Part shown: piece after piece, positions 1-4,599 of the stretch
Position numbering within the stretch: the stretch's first letter is position 1
Layout: each line of letters opens with the position of its first letter
Assembly (NCBI GenBank): GCA_021604825.1
Contig: BQJS01000253.1
Coordinates: forward strand, 1-5,407
Direction: 5' to 3'
DNA: 5,407 bases
Origin: Phycisphaerae bacterium
GTDB taxonomy: Bacteria > Planctomycetota > Phycisphaerae > UBA1845
Position numbers and translations under genes: made by a program
Notes under the pieces: generated by a model
Seen by the model: only the letters and a program-made list of their open reading frames with translations
What the model was told of the DNA's origin: nothing
The model's database searches: none

Positions 1-311
1 GGCAGAATCCAGTTGTTGCCTGCGATTCCGTGTTCGGAAGGATAGGCACCAGTCCCCAAGGTCGCGTGGCCCGGACCGGTGGCGGTGCAGCCATATTGTA
101 GATGGGCCTGGGTCAGCCAAGCCCCGTCGCGCATCAGCCGATTGAACCCGCCATCGACAAAGTGACGCCGATAGGCACTCGGATAGTCACCCCGGAATTG
201 ATCGATCACGATCATCACCACGAGTCGTGTGTCGCCGGGCGGCGTGGCGGGTTGACCCCAGGCGGTTGCCTGAGCGAGAAGCAAAACGATCGCGGCTAGT
301 TTCCCCGTCAT
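1..311 (-). CDS. PafA-like alkaline phosphatase / type I phosphodiesterase, N-terminal part (gene continues past left edge)
   Basis: This is the first 103 codons of a secreted phosphomonoesterase of the alkaline phosphatase superfamily (PafA / nucleotide pyrophosphatase-phosphodiesterase branch), expected to release phosphate from organic monoesters outside the cytoplasm. The start is ATG at 311-309 with an AAGGGG ribosome site a few bases upstream. Residues 1-20 form a signal peptide (MTGK, then a hydrophobic stretch to about residue 17). The metal ligand motif VIDQFRGDY has its first Asp at residue 37. The nucleophile is Thr78 in CTATGPGHATLGTG, and Asn99 lies in GIAGNNW. The spacing (37/78/99) matches the Asp38, Thr79 and Asn100 of the characterised PafA enzyme, recalled from memory. 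The rest of the metal site and the C-terminus lie outside the window, so activity cannot be judged. A possible promoter lies about 95 bases upstream. The family assignment is strong; the exact substrate is unknown. Confidence 0.87.
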   Translation of the reverse strand, partial: MTGKLAAIVLLLAQATAWGQPATPPGDTRLVVMIVIDQFRGDYPSAYRRHFVDGGFNRLMRDGAWLTQAHLQYGCTATGPGHATLGTGAYPSEHGIAGNNWIL

Positions 312-404
312 GGGTTCCCCTTATCATCCAAGCGGTTTGGCCTCGCGAGTTTGGAGCCTATTCGCACCAGGCGTTCGACCGTGGCCAATCAACCGCGTGC
401 CGTC

Positions 405-432
405 CTTATAGGATCGCAGGGGGCAAAATCAA
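405..432 (-). promoter_or_regulatory. Candidate sigma-70-type promoter for the phosphatase gene
   Basis: Read on the minus strand, TTGATT (432-427) is followed after 16 bases by TATAAG (410-405). This is 4/6 and 5/6 to the housekeeping consensus and points at the phosphatase gene, leaving a leader of about 85-90 nt. It is the best such pair I saw in the upstream region, but it rests on consensus matching alone. Confidence 0.38.
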
Positions 433-603
433 GGGGACGAAATTAGGGGCGGCCAAACTGCGCTATGACAAGATGTTGTGCCTTAATCTGGCCTTAACAA
501 TGCCGCCTCCTGGACCGGATCGACGCCTATGTTACTGTACTTTCCAAAGTTACCATTGACTTTGACGGCAGAATTCACTAACGTGGCAACTTAGGGCGTG
601 GAA

Positions 604-655
604 GGATGTTCGGGAGACATCCATACGTCTTAGGTGCCATGAAGCTGAGAAGACG
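604..655. repeat. Two adjacent inverted repeats (possible operator or leader hairpins)
   Basis: GGATGT (604-609) and ACATCC (617-622) form a perfect 6-bp inverted repeat around a 7-base centre. It is followed at once by CGTCTT (626-631) and AAGACG (650-655), with 18 bases between. A weaker CCTGA/TCAGG pair sits at 666-670 and 685-689. They lie about 280 bases before the activator gene and may be protein-binding sites or folded leader RNA; chance is also possible at these stem lengths. Confidence 0.35.
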
Positions 656-934
656 GGCATAATTGCCTGAATTTCAAGCGATTCTCAGGTTTGCGGCATG
701 AGCTGTCAGGATGTACGGGGAGAGAGACGAGTCACATCAGGACGGACCCCGTCTAACTAGAGACAGCGATGAAATCAACGACGCTGCCGATTTGTGCGCA
801 GAGGTTTTGCCATTGGTGGCTGTACCAAGCGGGCAAGTTGTAACTTGCGCCGCATTGGATGGGAGACGCTCGTCGATGAGTCGGGCCGCCGCTGGATTTG
901 GCGAGCAGACGATGGGCGAAGGAGAGAGAAGAGT

Positions 935-2467
935 TTGAGTTTTTCGCAGGCGGCATCCGGAAGGGTGCTGCTGGTCCATTCTGATGCCATTGCGCGCGGA
1001 GTGCTGCGGTCGAAGATCGAGCGCGCCCTCCCCCAACTGTTGCGCCCCCACATTGGCGATACCCACCAGCCAATCATCGAAACCCGTGAATTGAACGAGG
1101 CGTACCGATTGGTCACCGCGAATCCGGACATCTGTTTGGTAGTCGTTTCTATTGACGAACCCATGTCCATTGAGGCGCTGGCCAAGGGGATCCGAAATCT
1201 CGACGCCATCGCGACATCGCCAGACGTGGTGGTGCTTTCCGAGCGTTCGCTTTCTGTCGACAACTGCCAAGCGATGATCGCCAGCGGCGCGGCGGCGTTG
1301 ATCGAAGTTCAACATCAAGATCCCAAACCATCCAATGAATTACTCATCAAGCACATCGAGGCGTCGCTGAACCGATTCTCATCCGAGGGTGACAGTACTT
1401 CAGCAAGGGCACAATCCAGGACCAAAGAATTCAACCCCGGTGGCATGGTTTGGCAAAGTGCTTCGATGCACCGTTTGATCGAACAAGCCACGCGGGCGGC
1501 GCAGATTTCTGACGTGCCGGTGTTGATCCTCGGCGAATCGGGCACCGGCAAGCAACTGCTCGCCCAATACATTCATAGCCTCGACCCGAAACGCGGGCAC
1601 AGGAAGTTGCAGTCGGTCAATTGCTCGACGATTTCCGGGACGCTCGCGGAAAGCATGCTGTTCGGACACAAACGCGGTGCTTTTACCGGCGCGTCGGAAG
1701 CGCGCAAGGGGATATTCCGGTCGGCTGAGGGCGGGACGGTTCTGCTCGACGAAATCGGCGAACTCGACTTGACGTTGCAGCCGAAACTACTGCATGTATT
1801 GCAGGAGCGCATCTTGACGCCGTTGGGCAGCGATCAGCATCTTCATTGCGACGTCCGCGTCATCGCAGCCACCAACCGCCAGCTTCCGGCATTGATCCAA
1901 GAAGGCCGATTCCGACTCGACCTTTATCAACGACTCAACGTCATCGCCCTGGAAATTCCACCGCTACGTCAGCGTCGCGAGGACATCCCGCTGCTCGTTG
2001 ACTTTTTCCTCGAGAAATACGCGGATTACTATCAGCATCCGATCGAAAGCGTCGAGCCAGCCGTCTATGCATTCTTTGAGAACTGCACGCTTGAAGGCAA
2101 CATTCGCCAGTTGGAAAATGCCATCCGGCAAACGCTCGCACTCAAAGGTCGCGGTCGCATTCTGGGCATGGACGACATTCCACCGCGACTGCGAGCAGGG
2201 CTCGCTTCAAGTGCGTCGATTCAATTGAGTGATCGCCCGAAAGACATCCCCGTCCTCACCGAACTTGTCGATGCGGCGTGCAAGATGGTCGATGCCGGAT
2301 CGCTCACCCTTCCAGAATTTGTCAGTGCGTGCGAAGAAAACGCACTGCGTAAATCATTGGCCAACGCCACCGAAAGCAGCAGCGAACTCGCCGACAAGCT
2401 CGGTGTAAGCCGCCGCACGCTCTACAACAAGATCCGCAAGTACGGATTGAAGCAACCGCCGGCGTGA
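935..2467 (+). CDS. Sigma-54-dependent transcriptional activator (NtrC-type enhancer-binding protein) with degenerate receiver
   Basis: This protein (510 aa from this start) activates promoters read by sigma-54 RNA polymerase, using ATP hydrolysis to open the complex. I chose TTG at 935 because AGGAG (920-924) lies 10 bases before it; a GTG at 794 in the same frame would add 47 unconvincing Arg/Trp/Cys-rich residues and has no ribosome site. Residues 9-125 resemble a response-regulator receiver, but the acidic pair reads His15-Ser16 before Asp17, the phospho-acceptor position is Ser72 (SIDEP), and the conserved Lys is Val125. The AAA+ domain (about 170-410) is complete: Walker A GESGTGKQ 200-207, sigma-54 loop GAFTGA 248-253, Walker B LLDE 270-273, arginine finger region FRLDLYQRL 326-334, sensor II GNIRQLEN 388-395. 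A Fis-type HTH occupies about 484-505 (ELADKLGVSRRTLYNKIRKY). The next gene has a sigma-54 promoter, its likely target. Confidence 0.9.
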   Translation: MSFSQAASGRVLLVHSDAIARGVLRSKIERALPQLLRPHIGDTHQPIIETRELNEAYRLVTANPDICLVVVSIDEPMSIEALAKGIRNLDAIATSPDVVVLSERSLSVDNCQAMIASGAAALIEVQHQDPKPSNELLIKHIEASLNRFSSEGDSTSARAQSRTKEFNPGGMVWQSASMHRLIEQATRAAQISDVPVLILGESGTGKQLLAQYIHSLDPKRGHRKLQSVNCSTISGTLAESMLFGHKRGAFTGASEARKGIFRSAEGGTVLLDEIGELDLTLQPKLLHVLQERILTPLGSDQHLHCDVRVIAATNRQLPALIQEGRFRLDLYQRLNVIALEIPPLRQRREDIPLLVDFFLEKYADYYQHPIESVEPAVYAFFENCTLEGNIRQLENAIRQTLALKGRGRILGMDDIPPRLRAGLASSASIQLSDRPKDIPVLTELVDAACKMVDAGSLTLPEFVSACEENALRKSLANATESSSELADKLGVSRRTLYNKIRKYGLKQPPA

Positions 2468-2473
2468 CGCCGG
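2459..2473 (+). terminator. Short GC hairpin spanning the activator stop codon
   Basis: CCGGCG (2459-2464) and CGCCGG (2468-2473) pair perfectly around the TGA stop codon (2465-2467). There is no T-run after it, so it is at best a weak terminator or a transcript-end stabiliser. Confidence 0.3.
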
Positions 2474-2516
2474 TTCCCCACTCATTAAGCGCTTCGCAAG
2501 TCAATCAGCATCAGCC

Positions 2517-2544
2517 CTGGACTCCCGCGAACGCGGGAATCCAG
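2517..2544. repeat. Palindromic dispersed-type repeat (dRS3/REP-like)
   Basis: The arms 2517-2529 and 2532-2544 pair over 13 positions with one mismatch (C2522/A2539) around a 2-base AA centre. The core CCCGCGAACGCGGG with flanking CTGGA / TCCAG resembles the ATTCCC...GGGAAT palindromes dispersed in many bacterial genomes (for example the Neisseria dRS3 type). It may also help to end transcription of the activator gene, 50 bases upstream. Copy number in this genome cannot be seen here. Confidence 0.6.
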
Positions 2545-2568
2545 AAGACAACAGGAATCAACAACCCC

Positions 2569-2586
2569 TGTGCAGATTCATGCACA
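2569..2586. promoter_or_regulatory. Candidate activator half-site pair 1 (TGTGCA-N6-TGCACA)
   Basis: TGTGCA (2569-2574) and TGCACA (2581-2586) form a perfect 6-bp inverted repeat. The half-sites face the opposite way to the two downstream pairs, so this may be two separate half-sites instead of one dimer site. Its centre is about 270 bases before the sigma-54 promoter's -12 element. Confidence 0.35.
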
Positions 2587-2610
2587 CCTTCAGTACCCAC
2601 CAACAAAGAC

Positions 2611-2625
2611 TGCACAACCAGTGCA
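2611..2625. promoter_or_regulatory. Candidate activator site 2 (TGCAC-N5-GTGCA)
   Basis: TGCAC (2611-2615) and GTGCA (2621-2625) are inverted with a 5-base gap, two shorter than in the site at 2711-2729. It shares the same half-site and orientation, as expected for a weaker copy of one enhancer motif. Confidence 0.4.
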
Positions 2626-2674
2626 AGAAATACTGATACCGGCGATTATGAACGAGATTATCGGCGATCACCTT

Positions 2675-2694
2675 CGCAACACACCGCAACACAC
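2675..2694. repeat. Perfect tandem 10-bp direct repeat
   Basis: CGCAACACAC occurs twice back to back (2675-2684, 2685-2694). The one-helical-turn period would place any bound protein on the same face of the DNA. It lies between the candidate enhancer sites; function is unknown. Confidence 0.55.
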
Positions 2695-2710
2695 ATTGTG
2701 AATTCCAAAG

Positions 2711-2729
2711 TTGCACAACAGGTGTGCAA
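2711..2729. promoter_or_regulatory. Candidate enhancer (upstream activating sequence) 3: TTGCACA-N5-TGTGCAA
   Basis: This is a perfect 7-bp inverted repeat (TTGCACA 2711-2717, TGTGCAA 2723-2729). Its TGCAC-N7-GTGCA core closely resembles the NtrC enhancer type as I recall it. The centre lies about 130 bases upstream of the -12 element, within the normal range for enhancers of sigma-54 promoters. The adjacent activator gene encodes the Fis-type HTH that would recognise such a site; that link is inferred. Confidence 0.55.
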
Positions 2730-2834
2730 ATCGTTTCCCACCGATCGCCGTCGAGACACATCGATTCGGGCACCAAGTTTCCATTTTGGGCTTGAAAACA
2801 GTGTTTTTTGAGAAATGCAGATCGCGTCACGTTG

Positions 2835-2849
2835 TGGCACACCGCATGC
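2835..2849 (+). promoter_or_regulatory. Sigma-54 (-24/-12) promoter of the small downstream gene
   Basis: TGGCAC (2835-2840), five bases, then ATGC (2846-2849) matches the TGGCAC-N5-TTGC consensus at all but one position, with the required GG-N10-GC spacing (GG 2836-2837, GC 2848-2849). Transcription would begin near 2861, giving a leader of about 40 nt before the GTG start at 2901. A sigma-54 activator gene immediately upstream makes the match more credible. Confidence 0.65.
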
Positions 2850-2900
2850 ATATGAGTTGACCGTAGATGGTTTCGATTGAAACGAATTCGGAGACGACCG

Positions 2901-3194
2901 GTGACACCAGACATTCGACAAGGCGCGACTGCATCATTTGCAATCGGCGACGTCGTGTGCCCTGATGCCACCAGGACACTCGAACAGGTTGGCCCGGAAC
3001 TGACGATTCGCGGTCAGATCACGATGCTCAGCGATCACGGCACAGAGAAAAGTGCCTTCGCCGTCATCCAGGTGGAGGGCATCCACTCGCCACTGATTGT
3101 TCCGGTTGATCGATTGCAATTGGAATCGTCCAAGGCGCGTCAGCCCGCAACGGAAACGGAATCAACCGAAGCCAGAAGCAGGCAGTCGGCGTAA
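2901..3194 (+). CDS. Small protein of unknown function, predicted sigma-54-dependent
   Basis: I do not recognise this 97-aa protein. GTG at 2901 is chosen because CGGAG (2889-2893) lies seven bases upstream; a TTG at 2877 in frame would add eight basic residues but lacks a good ribosome site. Residues 1-75 look like a compact, mostly beta-strand domain with alternating hydrophobic residues (ASFAIGDVVC, ELTIRGQITML, SAFAVIQVEG, LIVPVDRLQ). The order of glycine turn, strand and terminal PVDRL resembles small SH3/KOW-like barrels, but this is only an impression. Residues about 78-97 are a polar tail rich in Ser, Thr, Glu and Arg, likely disordered. No signal peptide or membrane segment is seen, so it is probably cytoplasmic. 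It stands alone behind a sigma-54 promoter and is followed by a terminator, so it is the likely sole target of the neighbouring activator from this site. Confidence 0.68.
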   Translation: MTPDIRQGATASFAIGDVVCPDATRTLEQVGPELTIRGQITMLSDHGTEKSAFAVIQVEGIHSPLIVPVDRLQLESSKARQPATETESTEARSRQSA

Positions 3195-3343
3195 CGAGAA
3201 TTTTAGAAAACATTGTCGCAATCAAGACAAGGAAAGCTCGCGGGCAATAGGCTTGCACCGTAGCATTTCGACAAACCAGTAGCTGGCTTGCCATTCCCAA
3301 AGCAGACCGGCAAGTCAGAGACTAATAGCGCTCTCTCTCTCCC

Positions 3344-3393
3344 TCCCAGGCGTGGGGTGCTCTCACGAGCATTCCCTGCCTGGGAACTTTTTT
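3344..3393 (+). terminator. Strong intrinsic terminator
   Basis: An outer 8-bp stem TCCCAGGC (3344-3351) / GCCTGGGA (3378-3385) encloses a GGG/CCC pairing and an inner 5-bp stem TGCTC (3358-3362) / GAGCA (3367-3371) with a TCAC loop. The sequence AC plus six T residues (3388-3393) follows. The T-run is only on the plus-strand side, so it ends transcription coming from the small gene at 2901-3194. Confidence 0.85.
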
Positions 3394-3401
3394 GCGCGGA
3401 C

Positions 3402-3417
3402 CTGCGAGTAGTCGCAG
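3402..3417. repeat. Perfect inverted repeat downstream of the HEPN-like gene
   Basis: CTGCGA (3402-3407) and TCGCAG (3412-3417) pair around GTAG. For minus-strand transcripts from the PadR operon it could serve as a weak end hairpin about 130 bases beyond the stop, but there is no T-run in that direction. Confidence 0.35.
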
Positions 3418-3547
3418 ATCAATTTAGATTGCGAAAAGATACGCGCTATGTCGAACAGGTTAACTGTACTCGCATGCGCCAGCCCGCGCCTTCATGCATG
3501 TGATGTGAGTTAGATCATCTTGCTATTCAGCAATGCGCAGTAGAACA

Positions 3548-4144
3548 TTACTGGACAAACCACTTGCAAGCAAAGTTCCAGATTTTGAGGCGCTGAACAA
3601 ATGCTATAGTGAGTTGCGAGATGGCAAGGAACCAGATTTTTGATTTCGAAGCCCCCTTGCTCTTTTGCTCTTCGATCTCCTCGAGCAAGTCGCCCAGAAA
3701 TGGTTCCCGAATTCTCCTCGGGACCAAGAACGCGAGCGACTCGATGATTTCTTGGATCCAGAGCTTCTGCGTATGGATTTCCCGGTCTTTTGATTCAGCG
3801 GAACGAATGAACTTATCGGTGCTCATATCAACTAGGGTTGGCTCGATTGAGACCGTAAGTCCATGACCATGCACTAAGTTGTTTCGTAAATTGCGAAGTG
3901 CTTTCTCAAGACCTTGGAGTGACACCGTTTCCCACTCCAACACCTCTTCCACTTGCCCACGATCCAGCAAGACATATTGCAATGCCAAACGCTCGCAATC
4001 CGGAAAACGCAATAGAGCTGCCTGAATTCTAGTCAACGCCTCCTCATTAAGCATCCTGAGCGAGGAGTCTTCTGCGTAAACCAGCATCTCGTCTACACGA
4101 CGAATGAACGACTTCATTTCAATGCTTAGTTCATTATGCGCCAC
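3548..4144 (-). CDS. HEPN-like protein with C-terminal LGDL-type segment, partner of PadR regulator
   Basis: This 198-aa protein has no assigned function. GTG at 4144-4142 is the start, with AGGAGG at about 4159-4154 eight bases upstream, inside the PadR coding end. The protein is mostly helical. Residues 75-93 (LQGLEKALRNLRNNLVHG) carry R87-N-N-L-V-H92, the R-x4-H pattern with a polar residue after Arg that marks HEPN ribonuclease domains; helices before (about 30-60) and after (about 120-140) would fit a helical bundle. Residues 139-182 (FLVPRRIREPFLGDLLEEIEE, then KIWFLAISQLTIAF) resemble a segment I recall from PadR-linked and cyanobacterial proteins with a RE-x-LGDL-E motif. The last 30 residues are hydrophobic and aromatic and might touch a membrane. 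The gene overlaps padR by 11 nt, so the two are translationally coupled. Lower GC than flanking genes hints at transfer. RNase activity is unproven; a structural HEPN-like or chance motif is possible. Confidence 0.8.
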   Translation of the reverse strand: MAHNELSIEMKSFIRRVDEMLVYAEDSSLRMLNEEALTRIQAALLRFPDCERLALQYVLLDRGQVEEVLEWETVSLQGLEKALRNLRNNLVHGHGLTVSIEPTLVDMSTDKFIRSAESKDREIHTQKLWIQEIIESLAFLVPRRIREPFLGDLLEEIEEQKSKGASKSKIWFLAISQLTIAFVQRLKIWNFACKWFVQ

Positions 4145-4433
4145 TTACTCGCCCTCCTAGCTGTGACCAAAGCTGGGCGCTTTCTTCCAGCGCAGAGTGT
4201 CCTTTGGCTGATATCTTGAAAAACTTCCTACGATTCGTTCCTCGCGAAGCCGTGGTCTTCCCGAATCTAGACTTCACAAACCCTTTCTGCTCCATACGAT
4301 CAAGTGTGGTGTACAGCGTACCAATGGGTAGCTTCCGTCCGGCAAGCATCTCATATTTGTCGAGGATTTCTCGGCCGAAGAGTTCGGCGTTAAATAGGAC
4401 TTGCAATAAGCAGAGCTCGGTTTGACTTGGCAT
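4134..4433 (-). CDS. PadR-family transcriptional regulator
   Basis: This is a 99-aa dimeric winged-helix repressor, the short PadR type with little beyond the DNA-binding domain and one C-terminal helix. ATG at 4433-4431 is chosen for its GGGAG ribosome site nine bases upstream; an in-frame start at 4490 would overlap the promoter. Diagnostic parts are TELCLLQVLF (5-14), the FGREILDKYE segment (19-28), GTLYTTLDRMEQKGFV (38-53), the wing with RGTNRRKFFKIS (64-75) and a final helix GHSALEESAQLW (78-89). The usual GTLYPTL reads GTLYTTL here. The gene leads a two-gene operon with the HEPN-like protein and ends by overlapping it, and a palindrome over its own -10 box suggests autorepression. PadR proteins generally respond to small ligands or interact with a partner; which applies here is unknown. 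Confidence 0.9.
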   Translation of the reverse strand: MPSQTELCLLQVLFNAELFGREILDKYEMLAGRKLPIGTLYTTLDRMEQKGFVKSRFGKTTASRGTNRRKFFKISAKGHSALEESAQLWSQLGGRVSGA

Positions 4434-4457
4434 TCGTTCATTCTCCCGATCTTTACT

Positions 4458-4469
4458 ATACAATTGTAT
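4458..4469. promoter_or_regulatory. Perfect palindrome ATACAATTGTAT, candidate PadR operator
   Basis: This 12-bp perfect palindrome overlaps the -10 box of the padR operon (4463-4468). A dimeric repressor bound here would block RNA polymerase directly. The short length and A/T content fit PadR-type operators in general; the specific match is inferred. Confidence 0.5.
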
Positions 4470-4490
4470 GACAAACATCAAACGTGTCAA
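4463..4490 (-). promoter_or_regulatory. Sigma-70-type promoter of the padR operon
   Basis: On the minus strand a perfect TTGACA (4490-4485) is followed after 16 bases by TACAAT (4468-4463, 5/6). The start of transcription would fall near 4456, leaving about 20 nt before the ATG at 4433 with the GGGAG site between. It is the strongest housekeeping promoter in the window. Confidence 0.8.
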
Positions 4491-4493
4491 GCG

Positions 4494-4513
4494 AACCAGT
4501 TTTAGAAACCAGT
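4494..4513. repeat. Short direct repeat AACCAGT, 13-base period
   Basis: AACCAGT occurs at 4494-4500 and 4507-4513, in the divergent spacer just upstream of the padR -35 box and before the GbsR-type gene's promoter. It may be a protein site for either regulator; chance cannot be excluded at this length. Confidence 0.3.
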
Positions 4514-4541
4514 ATCGGGGCGGCCTGTGAATTACGCCCGC

Positions 4542-4570
4542 TTGCCTTCAACCGTTCGCCGCCCTATAGT
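4542..4570 (+). promoter_or_regulatory. Candidate promoter of the GbsR-type regulator gene
   Basis: TTGCCT (4542-4547), a 17-base gap and TATAGT (4565-4570) are 4/6 and 5/6 to the sigma-70 consensus. Transcription would begin near 4577, just ahead of the AAAGGA ribosome site (4588-4593). Confidence 0.55.
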
Positions 4571-4599
4571 CTTTTCAGTTATTTTTGAAAGGATTACTC

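Larger units (their letters stand above)
312..934. other. Intergenic region without a supported gene
   Basis: This is the divergent spacer between the phosphatase (minus) and the sigma-54 activator (plus). Open frames here give cysteine-, arginine- and tryptophan-rich products with no recognisable domain and no good ribosome site, so I call none of them. It contains a candidate minus-strand promoter (405-432), a weak plus-strand pair TTGACT / TAACGT (556-584, 17-base gap) and two adjacent inverted repeats (604-655). The plus-strand promoter of the activator is not clear. Confidence 0.6.
2468..2900 (+). other. Regulatory intergenic region between activator and small target gene
   Basis: This 433-base gap holds no gene I can support. 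It holds a palindromic repeat (2517-2544), three pairs of TGCAC/GTGCA half-sites (2569-2729), a 10-bp tandem repeat (2675-2694), an A/T-rich tract with AAAAC-AGT-GTTTT (2795-2807) and a -24/-12 promoter (2835-2849). The order enhancer sites, A/T-rich spacer, sigma-54 promoter, gene is the usual layout for a sigma-54-regulated unit. Confidence 0.6.
3195..3547. other. Intergenic region: long 3' untranslated stretch, terminator and spacer
   Basis: No convincing gene lies here. From left to right it has a hairpin GGCTTGCC/GGCAAGTC (3285-3292 with 3309-3316, one G-U pair), overlapped by an alternative CCAG-TAG-CTGG stem, then an intrinsic terminator (3344-3393), then a perfect CTGCGA-GTAG-TCGCAG hairpin (3402-3417). 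The 150 transcribed bases between the small gene and its terminator are long enough to include a structured 3' end or a small RNA. A 71-codon open frame at 3288-3503 crosses the terminator and is rejected. Confidence 0.5.

Noticed and set aside
227..559. 110-codon plus-strand open frame
   Set aside because: It is antisense to the phosphatase start, then runs through intergenic DNA, with an implausible Arg/Cys-rich product.
794..934. N-terminal extension of the activator from GTG 794
   Set aside because: No ribosome site, and the 47 extra residues are Arg/Trp/Cys-rich and unlike a receiver lead-in; TTG 935 has AGGAG in place.
711..938. 75-codon plus-strand open frame ending with a TGA that overlaps the TTG start of the activator
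   Set aside because: No good ribosome site, no recognisable domain, and the product looks like random sequence; the TTGA overlap is more likely coincidence than coupling.
2464..2811. 115-codon plus-strand open frame overlapping the activator stop
   Set aside because: It reads through the palindromic repeat and the half-site cluster; low-complexity Thr/Ser/Asn product with no domain.
2558..2971. 137-codon minus-strand open frame
   Set aside because: Cys/His/Trp-rich product, antisense to the sigma-54 promoter and the small gene start, no ribosome site support.
3288..3503. 71-codon plus-strand open frame
   Set aside because: It crosses the strong terminator at 3344-3393 and shows no domain.
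4132..4134. TAATG stop-start junction at the padR end
   Set aside because: The ATG there is out of frame with the HEPN-like gene and is followed at once by a stop (Met-Asn-stop); GTG 4144 with AGGAGG is the supported start.
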